From positions 2,488,055 through 2,552,054 of the forward strand of contig NZ_JQMQ01000005.1 in the NCBI RefSeq assembly GCF_000744815.1: a DNA stretch of 64,000 bases, read 5' to 3'. This document shows positions 56,701 to 64,000 of the stretch, piece after piece (position 1 is the stretch's first letter; every line of letters begins with the position of its first letter). The notes under the pieces were generated by a model that was not told the origin of the DNA, ran no database searches, and worked only from the letters and a program-made list of their open reading frames with translations. The position numbers and the translations under genes were made by a program. Source of the stretch: Phaeacidiphilus oryzae TH49. Lineage in GTDB: Bacteria; Actinomycetota; Actinomycetes; Streptomycetales; Streptomycetaceae.

Positions 56701-57776
56701 TCCGCTCGGAGGCGGAGGCGGAGGCCGAGCGCCGCCTGACGGAGGCTCAGGAGTCCGCGGAGCGCACCGCTTCGGAGGCCGAGGCGACCGCGCTGTCCAT
56801 GGCGGCGGCGGCCGAGGAGCAGGCCGACGCGATGGTCGCGGCGGCCCGCGGGGAGGCCGACCGGCTGGTCGACGAGGCCCGTACGGAGGGCAACGCGCTG
56901 GTCGAGAAGTCCCGCGCCGAGGCGGACGAGATGCTGGTGGAGGCCCGCCGGGACGCGTCCGCGATCCGGGAGCGCGCGGAGGAGCTGCGCGCCCGCGCCG
57001 ACGCCGAGGTCGAGGAGCTCCACGAGCGGGCCCGCAAGGAGGCCGCAGACCAGATGAAGGCCGCCGGCGAGCGGGTCGACAGACTGATCGCGGAGACCCA
57101 GGACCAGCTGGCCGAGATGGAGCAGCAGGGCCGGGAGGCGCTGGCCGAGTCCGAGCAGAAGGCGGAGGCCGTGGTGGCCGAGGCGGAGGCGCGGGCCGCG
57201 GAGCTCACCGCCCAGGCCGAGACCAGGGCCATGGAGATCTCCTCCGAGGCGTCCTCGGAGGCGAGCAAGGTGCGTCTGGCCGCCGTCAAGCGGGCCGAGA
57301 CGCTGATCAAGGAAGCCGAGCAGCGCCGGACCGAGTCCGAGAGCGAGGCCGAACGCCGCCTCGCCGAGGGCGAGTCGGAGCTGCGGCAGGCTCGCGAGGA
57401 CGCCGAGCGGACCCGGTCGGAGGCGACCGAGGAGGCCCGGCGTATCGTCGAGGAGGCGCGGGCCGAGGCGGAGCGGGCGACCGAGGAGGGCCGCCGGGAG
57501 CTGGACGAACTGATCCGGCGCCGCGGCGACATCAACACCGAGATCGCCCGCGTACAGGATGTGCTGCAGGCTCTGGAGCAGTTCGAGGCACCGTCACCGG
57601 CCGCCTCGGGCAAGGGCGTCGGGTCCTCCGGCAACGGAGGCAACGGGGGCAACGGCAAGCCGGGGCAGCAGCGCGGAGGCGGGAAACCGGGCGCTCCCGC
57701 GGGAGCGTCGGCGGGTGTCACGGCGGGAGCCACCCGTGCGGGTGGCAAACGGTCCGAGACACCACCACCCGATTGA
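53793..57776 (+). CDS. scy: Scy, giant coiled-coil polarity protein
   Basis: 1,327 residues, almost identical in length to S. coelicolor Scy (1,326 as I recall). Scy assembles at hyphal tips, binds DivIVA and FilP and fixes sites of tip growth. The N-terminus (RGYDRYEVDDHLSKFEAEI) looks DivIVA-like. Then about 1,200 residues are continuous coiled coil made of Glu/Ala/Arg-rich repeats such as EAERLRAEA. The C-terminus (DELIRRRGDINTEIARVQDVL) matches the end of FilP, followed by a Gly/Asn-rich tail. GTG 53793 is chosen because conservation begins there; earlier in-frame starts add 45 unlike residues. Its ribosome-binding site is weak. Extremely GC-skewed repeats leave long antisense open frames that are not genes. 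Confidence 0.93.
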   Translation: MRGYDRYEVDDHLSKFEAEIDRFRTERDKAVQHAEDLAYQVEVLRAKLHDARRQLAQPRAFDSVTSQAEHLLRTAQAEAEQIRADTARMQAEAQRLAAETAQRRSRLDAELTAEETQRRRLIEDELAELRRNAERHVNENVSWAEQNRAGSEQEARRILEESRAEAERLVANARAQAQAVLDRERAEARTEAENIRKDAADALARAQAQAERLISAATAQAEEAGATAERERTELLARLERMRSELRADSERQLAEAQAELAELRKTAEISREQAETALREAEQRRAEAEAEVERLRAEAAEETERLRTEASEDAERLRAEAVERGRSEGAESATIHLAKAARTAEDITARAGREAETTRQTAAEEAERIRAEAKAEAERLRAEAQEAVEQAQSVALDETKDIRSRTEELQQQAARLRDEAEEQRAQAAAEAERARSEARRQAMAQIEEAARSAEELLVKAKADADELRAGAAEEVERIRTAAQERAAEVQGRAEAVLSRARAEATRLTDEAEALREEIRTEAERKAAALAEETRAERERALEEARTEAEAVLDRARGEADRATADARAIADRTTAGARDEAERELAAARETARELNSHAERELSDARTEAERLLADARGEAERTTSGARAEAERELAAAGEAVRELNSRAEQELSEATARSEQLVAEARDEAARLREEVRAETDRLRAEAEAGADRLREESQRAFDEAAEELRRQRAEAAENQAAAELARTEAEAFAAELRERAAAEVAEQRAAAEADLAGLREEATRDRTEAEELLTRARTEAEELLAGARSEAGEVESAALAESERLLTEAREALESARAEAERTTAEAGQQAAEKLAESARKADELVAVAEEEAAAVRQSVAGLHEAAEQSTAQLREEAEREAGETRESARAEAERLRRSAAEEAESVRQEAEALREEAKSEASRVRMEAAETADELLAEARRERAAATEESETLRGEADAYAERVRSEAEAEAERRLTEAQESAERTASEAEATALSMAAAAEEQADAMVAAARGEADRLVDEARTEGNALVEKSRAEADEMLVEARRDASAIRERAEELRARADAEVEELHERARKEAADQMKAAGERVDRLIAETQDQLAEMEQQGREALAESEQKAEAVVAEAEARAAELTAQAETRAMEISSEASSEASKVRLAAVKRAETLIKEAEQRRTESESEAERRLAEGESELRQAREDAERTRSEATEEARRIVEEARAEAERATEEGRRELDELIRRRGDINTEIARVQDVLQALEQFEAPSPAASGKGVGSSGNGGNGGNGKPGQQRGGGKPGAPAGASAGVTAGATRAGGKRSETPPPD

Positions 57777-57881
57777 GCGGACATTCTCCACTCTTCATCG
57801 GGATTGGGTCGATGACACTCCGGTTTCGTGCCAGGATTCCCCCTATCACCTCACCGGGCATACGACAGGAACTCCACCCCC

Positions 57882-58829
57882 ATGAGCGACACACACTCTC
57901 CGCACGGCTTCGATGTCGTGCGCCGCGGGTACGAGAAGGCTCAGGTTGACGAGCGCATCGCCAAGCTGGTCGCTGATCGTGACGGGGCGCTGGCACGCAT
58001 CTCCGCATTGGAGAAGCGGATCGAAGAGCTGCATCTGGAGACCCAGAACGCGCAGGCCCAGGTCCAGGACCAGGAGCCCTCGTACGCGGGTCTCGGAGCG
58101 CGCGTCGAGAAGATCCTGAGGCTCGCCGAGGAAGAGGCCAAGGACCTGCGCGACGAGGCGCGGCGCGCGGCCGAGCAGCACCGCGAGCTCGCCGAGGGCG
58201 CCGCCCAGCAGGTGCGCAGCGAGGCCGAGTCCTACGCGAAGGAGCGCAAGGCGAAGTCCGAGGAGGAGGGGCAGCGCATCGTCGACAAGGCGAAGAGCGA
58301 CGCCTCCCAGCTCCGGGCCGAGGCCAACAAGGACGCCGCCGCCAAGCGCGAGGAGGCGGACGCCCTCTTCGAGGAGACCCGGGCCAAGGCCGCGCAGGCC
58401 GCCGCCGACTTCGAGACCAACCTGGCCAAGCGCCGCGAGCAGTCCGAGCGCGACCTGGCCGCGCGCCAGGCGAAGGCGGAGAAGCGCCTCGCCGAGATCG
58501 AGCACCGCGCCGAGCAGCTCCGCCTCGAGGCCGAGAAGATGCGGACCGACGCCGAGCGCCGGGCCCGTCAGACCGTCGAGACCGCGCAGCGCCAGGCCGA
58601 GGACATCGTGGCGGACGCCAACGCCAAGGCCGACCGCATCCGCAGCGAGTCCGAGCGCGAGCTGGCGGCGCTGACCAACCGCCGCGACAGCATCAACGCC
58701 CAGCTGACCAACGTCCGCGAGATGCTGGCCACGCTGACCGGTGCGGCGGTCGCCGCCGCCGGCAGCACCTCGACCGGCGTGGACGACGACGCGCTGGGCC
58801 GGGGGGTTCCCGCGCAGCAGTCCCGCTGA
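57882..58829 (+). CDS. filP: FilP, intermediate-filament-like coiled-coil protein
   Basis: 315 residues. FilP forms a filament network behind the tip and stiffens hyphae; it interacts with Scy and DivIVA. The N-terminus FDVVRRGYEKAQVDERIAKL resembles the membrane/polarity-binding end of DivIVA. The middle is coiled coil with a break near EPSYAGLGARVEKILRLAEE. The end has ALTNRRDSINAQLTNVREML and the tail GVPAQQSR, both strongly conserved in FilP. ATG 57882 has AGGA upstream; the longer frame from 57828 is not conserved. It lies 105 bases after scy, probably with a promoter of its own since scy lacks a clear read-through signal. Confidence 0.95.
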   Translation: MSDTHSPHGFDVVRRGYEKAQVDERIAKLVADRDGALARISALEKRIEELHLETQNAQAQVQDQEPSYAGLGARVEKILRLAEEEAKDLRDEARRAAEQHRELAEGAAQQVRSEAESYAKERKAKSEEEGQRIVDKAKSDASQLRAEANKDAAAKREEADALFEETRAKAAQAAADFETNLAKRREQSERDLAARQAKAEKRLAEIEHRAEQLRLEAEKMRTDAERRARQTVETAQRQAEDIVADANAKADRIRSESERELAALTNRRDSINAQLTNVREMLATLTGAAVAAAGSTSTGVDDDALGRGVPAQQSR

Positions 58830-58842
58830 GGCCTGCCGGCTA

Positions 58843-58906
58843 CGGCGCCGCGCCCGACAACGAGAGCTGGGTGACAACCCGGACTCCGTTGCCGGGCGCG
58901 GCGCCG
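58843..58906. terminator. FilP terminator built from the interspersed-repeat core (copy 5)
   Basis: Bases 58843-58862 pair with 58887-58906 (19 of 20 positions), starting 13 bases after the filP stop. The right arm and loop contain GGGTGACAACCCGGACTCCG (58869-58888), the core of the interspersed repeats at 40.7, 50.3 and 51.6 kb, so the terminator and the repeat family are related. The flanking ACTGCGCG arms are absent here. Confidence 0.75.
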
Positions 58907-59080
58907 TTTCGCGCTCGGGCTCCGGGGCGCCGGGGCCGAGACGGCGGGGCGCCGGGGCCGAGGCGGCGGGGCCGGCGCGGCCGGGAAATCCCGTCGTAAC
59001 GCGTGCCCCCGTACCCTGGGAGGCGAAGCCGCGGCCACCGCTGTCCGCTCAGCACATCCCCGGACAGCGTCAGGAGCTCA

Positions 59081-61015
59081 GTGGCCCGCACCCGTGACCC
59101 CGCCCGCACCGCGCCCGCCTGGCTCGCGCACGCCGTGACCTGGCAGCGCGGCCCCCTGCCGTACCGCACCGCCGCCCGGGCGGCGCTCAGCATCGGCCCC
59201 TCGCTGGCCGTCGGCGTCCTCGCCGGCAGCCCAGGGCTGGGCGTCCTCGCCGCCCTCGGCGCCCTCTTCGTGGTGCTGAACGACCGGATCGGCGCCCACC
59301 GCACGGCCCCCTTCAGGCTCGGCGGCCCCGCGCTCGGCGGCGCCCTCGGCATCCTCTACGGCTCCGCGCTGGCCGCGTACGGCCCGGCGGACTCCCCGCT
59401 GGTGGCCGTGGTCGGCCTCGCACTGGCCGGGCTGGCGGCCGGGGCGCTCGGCGCGGTCGGCCCGGTCGCCTCGGCGGCCGGGACCCAGCTGCTGGTCACC
59501 GCGGTGCTCGGGGCGGCCATGGCGCTGCCCGGTCCGGGCTGGCTGCGGGCCTCCTCCTTCCTGGCCGGCGCGGGCTGGGGGCTGGCGCTGCGGCTGCTGC
59601 CGGCCGTGGCGCTCCCGGGGCGCTCGCTGCTGGGCGCCGAGCGCGCGGCGGTCGCCGCCGCGTACGACACGGTCGCGCGGGCGCTGACCGCCGCCGGCAC
59701 CGACGGCGCGCAGGCCGCCCGGGACCGGATGGCGGCGGCGCTCAACCATGCCCAGGAGTCCGTGGGCGGCCCCCGGCTGCACCTCCACCGGGCCGCCGAG
59801 GAGCGGCTGCGCGCCCAGTTCCGGGCGGTGAACAGCCTGGCCGAGGCGGCCGCCGCGCTGCTCTGGGAGGGGAATCCGGTGCCGGACCGGGCGGTGCTCG
59901 GGGTCCGGCGGCTGGCCGCGGCGGTGCGCAGCGGCGAGCGGGTCGGCCCGGTGCCCGCGCCGGTACGGGCGGACGCGGGGCTGCGGGCGCTGGACAACGC
60001 CCTGCTGAACGCGGCCCTCTCGTTCGCCGACCCGGGGCCGGAGGCGGGCGCCGCCGGCGGCCTGGCCTACCGCCAGGGCTTCCGGGCCGACCTCCGGGAG
60101 GGGCTGCGGCGGGCGCTCGGCCGCTCCGGGCAGGAGTACGGGCTGCGGGTGGCGCTCTGCGTCGCGGCCAGCGCCGCGGTCGCCACGCTGCTCCACCCCG
60201 ACCACTGGTACTGGATGCCGGTGACCGTGGCCTTCCTGGTGAAGCCGGACCTGGGGCCGCTGGTCTCGCGGGTGGCGAGCCGGGCGGCCGGGACGATCGC
60301 CGGTGCGCTGGCCTTCGCCGGGGTGGCGGCCGCGGCTGGCGGCGGGACCTGGGTGCTGCTGGGTCTTGCGGCGGTCTTCGGGACGCTGGTGCCGCTGCTG
60401 TCGGCCCGGCACTTCGCCGCGCAGACCACCGCCGTCACGGTCCTCGTGCTGTCCTTCGTCGGGCTGGCCGGGAACCCCGGTCCTGCGGCCTGGACGCGGG
60501 TGGTGGACACCCTGGCCGCGTGTGCGATCGTGCTGGTCGTCGGGCATCTGCCGATCCACGGCGGGGCGCGGCCGCGGGTCGCCGTACGGGTGGTGGTCGC
60601 GGTGCGGGCGGCCGGGCGCTACCTCGACCACGTGCTGAACCGGCCCGACGAGCGGGAGCAGCGGCTGCTGCTGCGGCGGGCCGCGTACCGGGCGCTGGCC
60701 GAGGCGCGGGCGGCGGTCGAGCTGACCGCGGCCGAGCTGCCGACGCTGGCCCGCGGGGTGCCGGGGTGGGCGCCGGCGATCGGGGCGCTGGAGCGGGTGG
60801 TGGACGCGACGACGGCCTGCGCGGTGCGGCTGGACGCGGGGGCGGCGGGGGTGCCGGAGCGGGCCGTGCGGGAGGCGCTGGTCGCGGACTTCGACGCGCT
60901 GGCGGAGTCGTTCGCGGGCGGCGGGCGGGCGCGGCTGCGCGCGGCGCCGTCCGCGGAGTGCGCGACGCTGTCCGCCGTCGCCGAACACCTCCGCCACGCG
61001 GCGCGGGCGGCCTGA
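59081..61015 (+). CDS. FUSC-family membrane protein
   Basis: 644 residues with two clusters of membrane segments (about residues 25-170 and 365-490) separated by a soluble helical region: the duplicated layout of FUSC / aromatic-acid-exporter-like proteins. Typical sequence is seen in YWMPVTVAFLVKPDLGPLVSR and RAAGTIAGALAFAG of the second cluster. The C-terminal domain is cytoplasmic and Arg/Ala-rich. The role is possibly efflux; the substrate is unknown. GTG 59081 has AGGAG six bases upstream; a stem of eight pairs (59040-59047 with 59061-59068) sits just before that site and could hide it. It ends at a strong hairpin shared with the convergent hydrolase. Confidence 0.85.
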   Translation: MARTRDPARTAPAWLAHAVTWQRGPLPYRTAARAALSIGPSLAVGVLAGSPGLGVLAALGALFVVLNDRIGAHRTAPFRLGGPALGGALGILYGSALAAYGPADSPLVAVVGLALAGLAAGALGAVGPVASAAGTQLLVTAVLGAAMALPGPGWLRASSFLAGAGWGLALRLLPAVALPGRSLLGAERAAVAAAYDTVARALTAAGTDGAQAARDRMAAALNHAQESVGGPRLHLHRAAEERLRAQFRAVNSLAEAAAALLWEGNPVPDRAVLGVRRLAAAVRSGERVGPVPAPVRADAGLRALDNALLNAALSFADPGPEAGAAGGLAYRQGFRADLREGLRRALGRSGQEYGLRVALCVAASAAVATLLHPDHWYWMPVTVAFLVKPDLGPLVSRVASRAAGTIAGALAFAGVAAAAGGGTWVLLGLAAVFGTLVPLLSARHFAAQTTAVTVLVLSFVGLAGNPGPAAWTRVVDTLAACAIVLVVGHLPIHGGARPRVAVRVVVAVRAAGRYLDHVLNRPDEREQRLLLRRAAYRALAEARAAVELTAAELPTLARGVPGWAPAIGALERVVDATTACAVRLDAGAAGVPERAVREALVADFDALAESFAGGGRARLRAAPSAECATLSAVAEHLRHAARAA

Positions 61016-61031
61016 CCCTCCGGCAGGTGGC

Positions 61032-61080
61032 GGAGCGGTCCGAGGGGCGCGGGCAACCGGCGCGCCCCTCGGGCCGCTCC
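61032..61080. terminator. 20-bp stem-loop between convergent genes
   Basis: Bases 61032-61051 pair with 61061-61080 (19 Watson-Crick pairs and one G-T) around a nine-base loop, 16 bases after the FUSC stop and 17 before the end of the convergent hydrolase. A bidirectional terminator. Confidence 0.85.
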
Positions 61081-61097
61081 GTACTTCCGCGGGACGG

Positions 61098-61892
61098 CTA
61101 CGGCAGCTGGCGGAGCCACCCGCGGACGGCGTCGTTGAAGGCTTCCGGGACCTCCAGCGAGGAGAGGTGGCCGGCCCCCGGCAGGATGGTCAGTTCGGAC
61201 GCCGGCAGCGCCTTCGCCATCGCCCGCGCGTCCGCGACCCCGGTGATCGCGTCGTCCTCGCCGACGACCACCAGCGCCGGCACCGTCACCCCCCGCAGGA
61301 CGTCCAGCGAGTCCCCTCGCGCGGCCATCGCCCGCTGCGCCCACGCCACCGATTCCGGCGGCGCCGCCTCGGCGATCCGCCGCACATGGTCGACCAGCTC
61401 CGGCCCGCGGCGTACCGCCTCGGCGCCCAGCAGCGGCTCGGGCAGCTGCTCCTCCACGACGACCCGGACGCTCTTCTCCTCGGTGACGGTCCGCGCGATC
61501 CGCTCCCGGTTCGCCTTGGCCGCCTCGTCGTCCGCGGTGGCCTTGGTGTCGGCCAGGATCAGACCGAGGAGCCGCTCGGGATGCCGGCGGGCGAAGGCCA
61601 TCGCCGTGTAGCCGCCCATGGAGAGCCCGCAGAGCACCGCCCGGTCGATGCCGGCCCGGTCCAGCATCAGCGCCAGGTCGTCCGCGAGGAGGTCGAGCGA
61701 GGGGGCGTCCTCGCCGAGCGGGGTGCCGCCGAAGCCGCGCAGGTCGACGGCGATGACCCGGGCGTCGGTGCCCTCCCGGCCCGGCAGCTCGTCCAACTGG
61801 CTCTGCCACATCGACGAGTTGAGCGGAAAGGCGTGCAGCAGGACGAGCGGCGTGCCGGAGCCGGATTCCCGGACGGAGATGCGGTCGGTCAT
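61098..61892 (-). CDS. Alpha/beta-hydrolase
   Basis: 264 residues with a complete catalytic triad: nucleophile Ser in CGLSMGGYT, Asp in VVGEDDAIT and His in PGAGHLSSLE. The oxyanion segment is LLHAFPLNSSMW. It resembles small-molecule hydrolases and lactonases of the 3-oxoadipate enol-lactonase type, but no pathway gene is near, so the substrate is open. ATG 61892 fits the family start. It is divergent from the ABC transporter; the shared upstream region contains a palindrome at 61954-61967. Confidence 0.88.
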   Translation of the reverse strand: MTDRISVRESGSGTPLVLLHAFPLNSSMWQSQLDELPGREGTDARVIAVDLRGFGGTPLGEDAPSLDLLADDLALMLDRAGIDRAVLCGLSMGGYTAMAFARRHPERLLGLILADTKATADDEAAKANRERIARTVTEEKSVRVVVEEQLPEPLLGAEAVRRGPELVDHVRRIAEAAPPESVAWAQRAMAARGDSLDVLRGVTVPALVVVGEDDAITGVADARAMAKALPASELTILPGAGHLSSLEVPEAFNDAVRGWLRQLP

Positions 61893-61953
61893 GCCACCAC
61901 GTTATCGGGGCCGCCAAGGGCGCGCCGGGACCTCCCCGCCGAGCGTTTTGCCA

Positions 61954-61967
61954 TAAGTTAGCACTTA
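61954..61967. promoter_or_regulatory. Palindrome in the hydrolase/ABC divergent promoter region
   Basis: TAAGT-TAGC-ACTTA is a perfect five-base inverted repeat in a notably AT-rich island, between the hydrolase start (61892) and the ABC gene start (62015). A TTGCCA at 61948-61953 might be a -35 for the ABC gene, but no good -10 follows. The position would let one regulator control both genes. Confidence 0.4.
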
Positions 61968-62014
61968 ATGTGCGGTTTTGACGGAGTGTCATCGGCGGCG
62001 GACGGGAGCGGTGG

Positions 62015-63208
62015 ATGATCGAGCTGGACCGGCTCACCAAGCGCTACGGCGGCAAGCTCGCCGTGGACGCGCTCACCTTCTCCATCCCGCCCGGGGTGGT
62101 CACCGGCTTCCTGGGGCCCAACGGTGCCGGGAAGTCCACCACCATGCGGATGATCCTCGGCCTGGACCACCCCACCAGCGGCCGGGTGACCATCGACGGC
62201 CTGCCGTACGCCGGGCTGCCGCGCCCGCTCACCTCCATCGGCGCGCTGCTGGAGGCCAAGGCGGTGGAGGGCGGGCGCAGCGCCTACCACCACCTGCTGT
62301 GGCTGGCCCGGAGCAACGGGCTCCCGCCGCGCCGGGTGGACGAGGTGCTGGAGCTGGTCGGCCTGCGGGAGGTGGCCAGACGCCGGTCGGGCGGCTTCTC
62401 GCTGGGGATGGGGCAGCGGCTCGGGATCGCGGCGGCGCTGCTGGGCGATCCCCGGATCCTGATGTTCGACGAGCCGGTGAACGGACTGGACCCGGAGGGC
62501 ATCCTCTGGATCCGCAATCTGATGAAGGGGCTGGCGGCGGAGGGCCGCACGGTCTTCGTCTCCAGCCATCTGATGAGCGAGATGGCCCTCACCGCCGACC
62601 ACCTGATCATCATCGGCCGCGGCCGGCTGCTCGCCGACGTGTCGATGCGCGAGTTCATCGACCGCAACGCGCGGAGCGTCGTCCGGGTCCGCACCCCGCA
62701 GCCGGACCGGCTGGCCGGACTCCTCTCCGGGGCGGGGATCCGGGCGGAGGCCGGGCAGCGGGATCAGGCCGCGCTGCTGACCGTCGAGGACGCCGACGAG
62801 CGGGTCTCGGCGCGGATCGGCGACCTCGCCGCCGAGCACGGGGTGCCGCTGCACGAGCTGAGCGTCCAGCGCGCCTCCCTGGAGGAGGCGTTCATGGCGA
62901 TGACCGCCGAGTCGGTGGAGTACCACGCGGGCAGGACGGCCGCGGGCACGGATCTGCTCGGCTCGGCCGATCCGCGGGCGACGCCGACGGGTCTGGGCCC
63001 GGGCGCAGGGCCGGCGGACAGCCAGGAACCGGCGGACAGTTCGGGCGCGGCGGGCGGCTCCGGTGTGGCGGGCGGCCCCGGCGCGGCGGGCGGACCGGCG
63101 CGGGGCGGCAGCTCCGCCGCTTCGCCGCCGGCCGGCTGGGGTGCGGGCTGGGAGCAGGGCCGCCGCGCAGGCCGGCGGCGTTCGGACGAGGACGAGAAGG
63201 ACGGTTGA
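62015..63208 (+). CDS. ABC transporter ATP-binding protein (ABC-2/DrrA-like)
   Basis: 397 residues. Walker A GPNGAGKST, Q-loop region, a signature degenerate to FSLGMGQRLGIA, Walker B LMFDEPVNGLDPEG and switch His in VSSHLMSE. The signature and the region after Walker B (LDPEGILWIRNLM) fit transporters of the antibiotic/lantibiotic-immunity or DrrA type. After about residue 305 comes a tail of about 90 residues rich in Gly/Ala/Ser ending in charged residues, unusual for the family. ATG 62015 has GGGAG upstream. Four bases separate it from the permease gene, so they form one transporter. Confidence 0.92.
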   Translation: MIELDRLTKRYGGKLAVDALTFSIPPGVVTGFLGPNGAGKSTTMRMILGLDHPTSGRVTIDGLPYAGLPRPLTSIGALLEAKAVEGGRSAYHHLLWLARSNGLPPRRVDEVLELVGLREVARRRSGGFSLGMGQRLGIAAALLGDPRILMFDEPVNGLDPEGILWIRNLMKGLAAEGRTVFVSSHLMSEMALTADHLIIIGRGRLLADVSMREFIDRNARSVVRVRTPQPDRLAGLLSGAGIRAEAGQRDQAALLTVEDADERVSARIGDLAAEHGVPLHELSVQRASLEEAFMAMTAESVEYHAGRTAAGTDLLGSADPRATPTGLGPGAGPADSQEPADSSGAAGGSGVAGGPGAAGGPARGGSSAASPPAGWGAGWEQGRRAGRRRSDEDEKDG

Positions 63209-63212
63209 CGCC

Positions 63213-63980
63213 ATGTCAGGTGCCACCTCGGCGGCGCTGGCCGCCGAATGGACCAAGTTCCGCACCGTGCGCGGGCCCCGCTGGACCGCCCTCGCCCTCT
63301 TCGTCGCCACAGTGGGCCTGGGCGCGGTGATCTGCGTCTTCACCGCGAACGACTTCCAGTCGGTGGTCGGCTCCAGCGGCTACTTCGACCCGGTGAGCAC
63401 CGGCTTCGGCGGGCTGATGCTCGGTCAGCTGGCCGCGGTGGTGCTGGGCGTGACGGTGATCGGCGGGGAGTACGCGAGCGGGATGATCCGCGTCTCGCTG
63501 GCCGCCGTGCCGGTACGCGGGAGGCTGCTCTTCGCCAAGGGCGTGGTGCTGGCCGCCGGGGTCTTCGTGATCGGCCTGATCACCGCGTTCGTGACGTTCT
63601 TCCTCGGGCAGGCGCTACTCGGCGAGCACGGCACCACCATCGGCGCGCCCGGCGTGCTCCGCGCGGTGATCGGCTGCGCCCTCTATCTGACGCTGCTCGC
63701 CCTCTTCTCGCTCGGCGCGACGACGATGCTGCGCAGCAGGACGCTGGCGCTGGGCATCCTGGTGCCGTTCTTCTTCATGGTGTCGAGCATCCTGCAGGCG
63801 ATCCCGGGGGTGAAGGCCTTCGCCAAGTACCTTCCGGACAAGGCCGGTCAGCGGATCATGGACGTCCACCAGCCCAGCGACGCGTCCTTCGGACCCTGGA
63901 CGGGGATCCTGATCACGGTGCTCTGGGTGGCCGCGGCCCTGTGCGGAGGCTGGCTGGTACTGCGGCAGCGGGACGCGTGA
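63213..63980 (+). CDS. ABC-2-type transporter permease
   Basis: 255 residues. Six membrane segments; starts with an amphipathic stretch AAEWTKFRTVRGPRWTAL that is characteristic of these permeases, and contains GGEYASGMIRVSLAAVPVRGRLLFAKG, the conserved cytoplasmic loop that contacts the ATPase. ATG 63213 has GAGAAGGA upstream within the end of the ATPase gene. With the preceding protein it forms an exporter or immunity-type transporter of unknown substrate. The stop is at 63980, 20 bases from the window end. Confidence 0.92.
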   Translation: MSGATSAALAAEWTKFRTVRGPRWTALALFVATVGLGAVICVFTANDFQSVVGSSGYFDPVSTGFGGLMLGQLAAVVLGVTVIGGEYASGMIRVSLAAVPVRGRLLFAKGVVLAAGVFVIGLITAFVTFFLGQALLGEHGTTIGAPGVLRAVIGCALYLTLLALFSLGATTMLRSRTLALGILVPFFFMVSSILQAIPGVKAFAKYLPDKAGQRIMDVHQPSDASFGPWTGILITVLWVAAALCGGWLVLRQRDA

Positions 63981-64000
63981 GACGGCTGTGACGGATGGGG

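Noticed and set aside
53601-57023. Very long open frames on the strand opposite scy (1,140 and 885 codons)
   Set aside because: They mirror the Glu/Ala/Arg repeat codons of Scy; the predicted proteins are monotonous Leu/Gly or Ser/Ala strings with no domain, and scy is a known conserved gene.
61954-61970. CIRCE (HrcA) element
   Set aside because: TTAGCACTT resembles the left half of CIRCE, but the right half GAGTGCTAA is absent at the required nine-base spacing.

Overview
The window is very GC-rich actinobacterial DNA whose gene content and order match the conserved core chromosome of Streptomyces and its relatives. The best markers are the coiled-coil tip-growth pair Scy and FilP next to methylmalonyl-CoA epimerase, the glgP / glgE-treS-mak-glgB cluster, pta-ackA-pyk, and an icmA-type mutase. 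From memory this follows the S. coelicolor SCO5396-SCO5444 neighbourhood. I see no tRNA, rRNA, phage, insertion sequence or CRISPR array.

Layout. 1-3.4 kb: end of a COG4705 membrane protein, an anti-sigma-type ATPase, enoyl-CoA hydratase and an L,D-transpeptidase lipoprotein. 3.8-9.3 kb: glgX, an ECF sigma/zinc anti-sigma pair and a Tat-type phosphatase. 9.4-14.8 kb: a two-gene heterodimeric ABC exporter and glucarate dehydratase. 14.9-27.1 kb: alpha-glucan phosphorylase (minus strand), divergent from the GlgE pathway operon, which ends at a stem-loop with a T tract. 27.4-35.2 kb: an amino-acid permease, a hypothetical protein, then pta, ackA and a probably leaderless pyk. 35.2-38.1 kb: a three-gene operon for uncharacterised surface and membrane proteins. 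38.8-42.5 kb: a thioredoxin/TPR protein, a TetR regulator and icmA, whose promoter sits inside a long palindrome. 42.6-45.4 kb: small membrane proteins with two MarR regulators. 45.5-50.2 kb: a SWIM-protein/DUF6493-type pair. 50.4-58.8 kb: meaB, thiolase, methylmalonyl-CoA epimerase, scy and filP. 59-64 kb: a FUSC-type membrane protein, an alpha/beta hydrolase and an ABC-2-type transporter.

How the genes fit together. GlgX, GlgP, GlgE, TreS, maltokinase and GlgB form one alpha-glucan/trehalose network: trehalose to maltose, to maltose-1-phosphate, to linear glucan, to branched glucan, with breakdown by GlgP and GlgX. Pta, AckA and Pyk serve acetyl-phosphate overflow and glycolysis. IcmA, MeaB, epimerase, thiolase and enoyl-CoA hydratase belong to short-chain acyl-CoA metabolism. 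Scy and FilP organise polar growth.

Data quality. Four genes (mak, glgB, pta and the DUF6493-type gene) show five reading-frame breaks. Each one is repaired by adding a single C in a C-run (G on the other strand). This points to systematic under-calling of homopolymers rather than to pseudogenes. A second recurrent theme is a family of intergenic inverted repeats that combine a 20-base arm with a core hairpin of the form GGGTtgCAACCCGaACTCCG.
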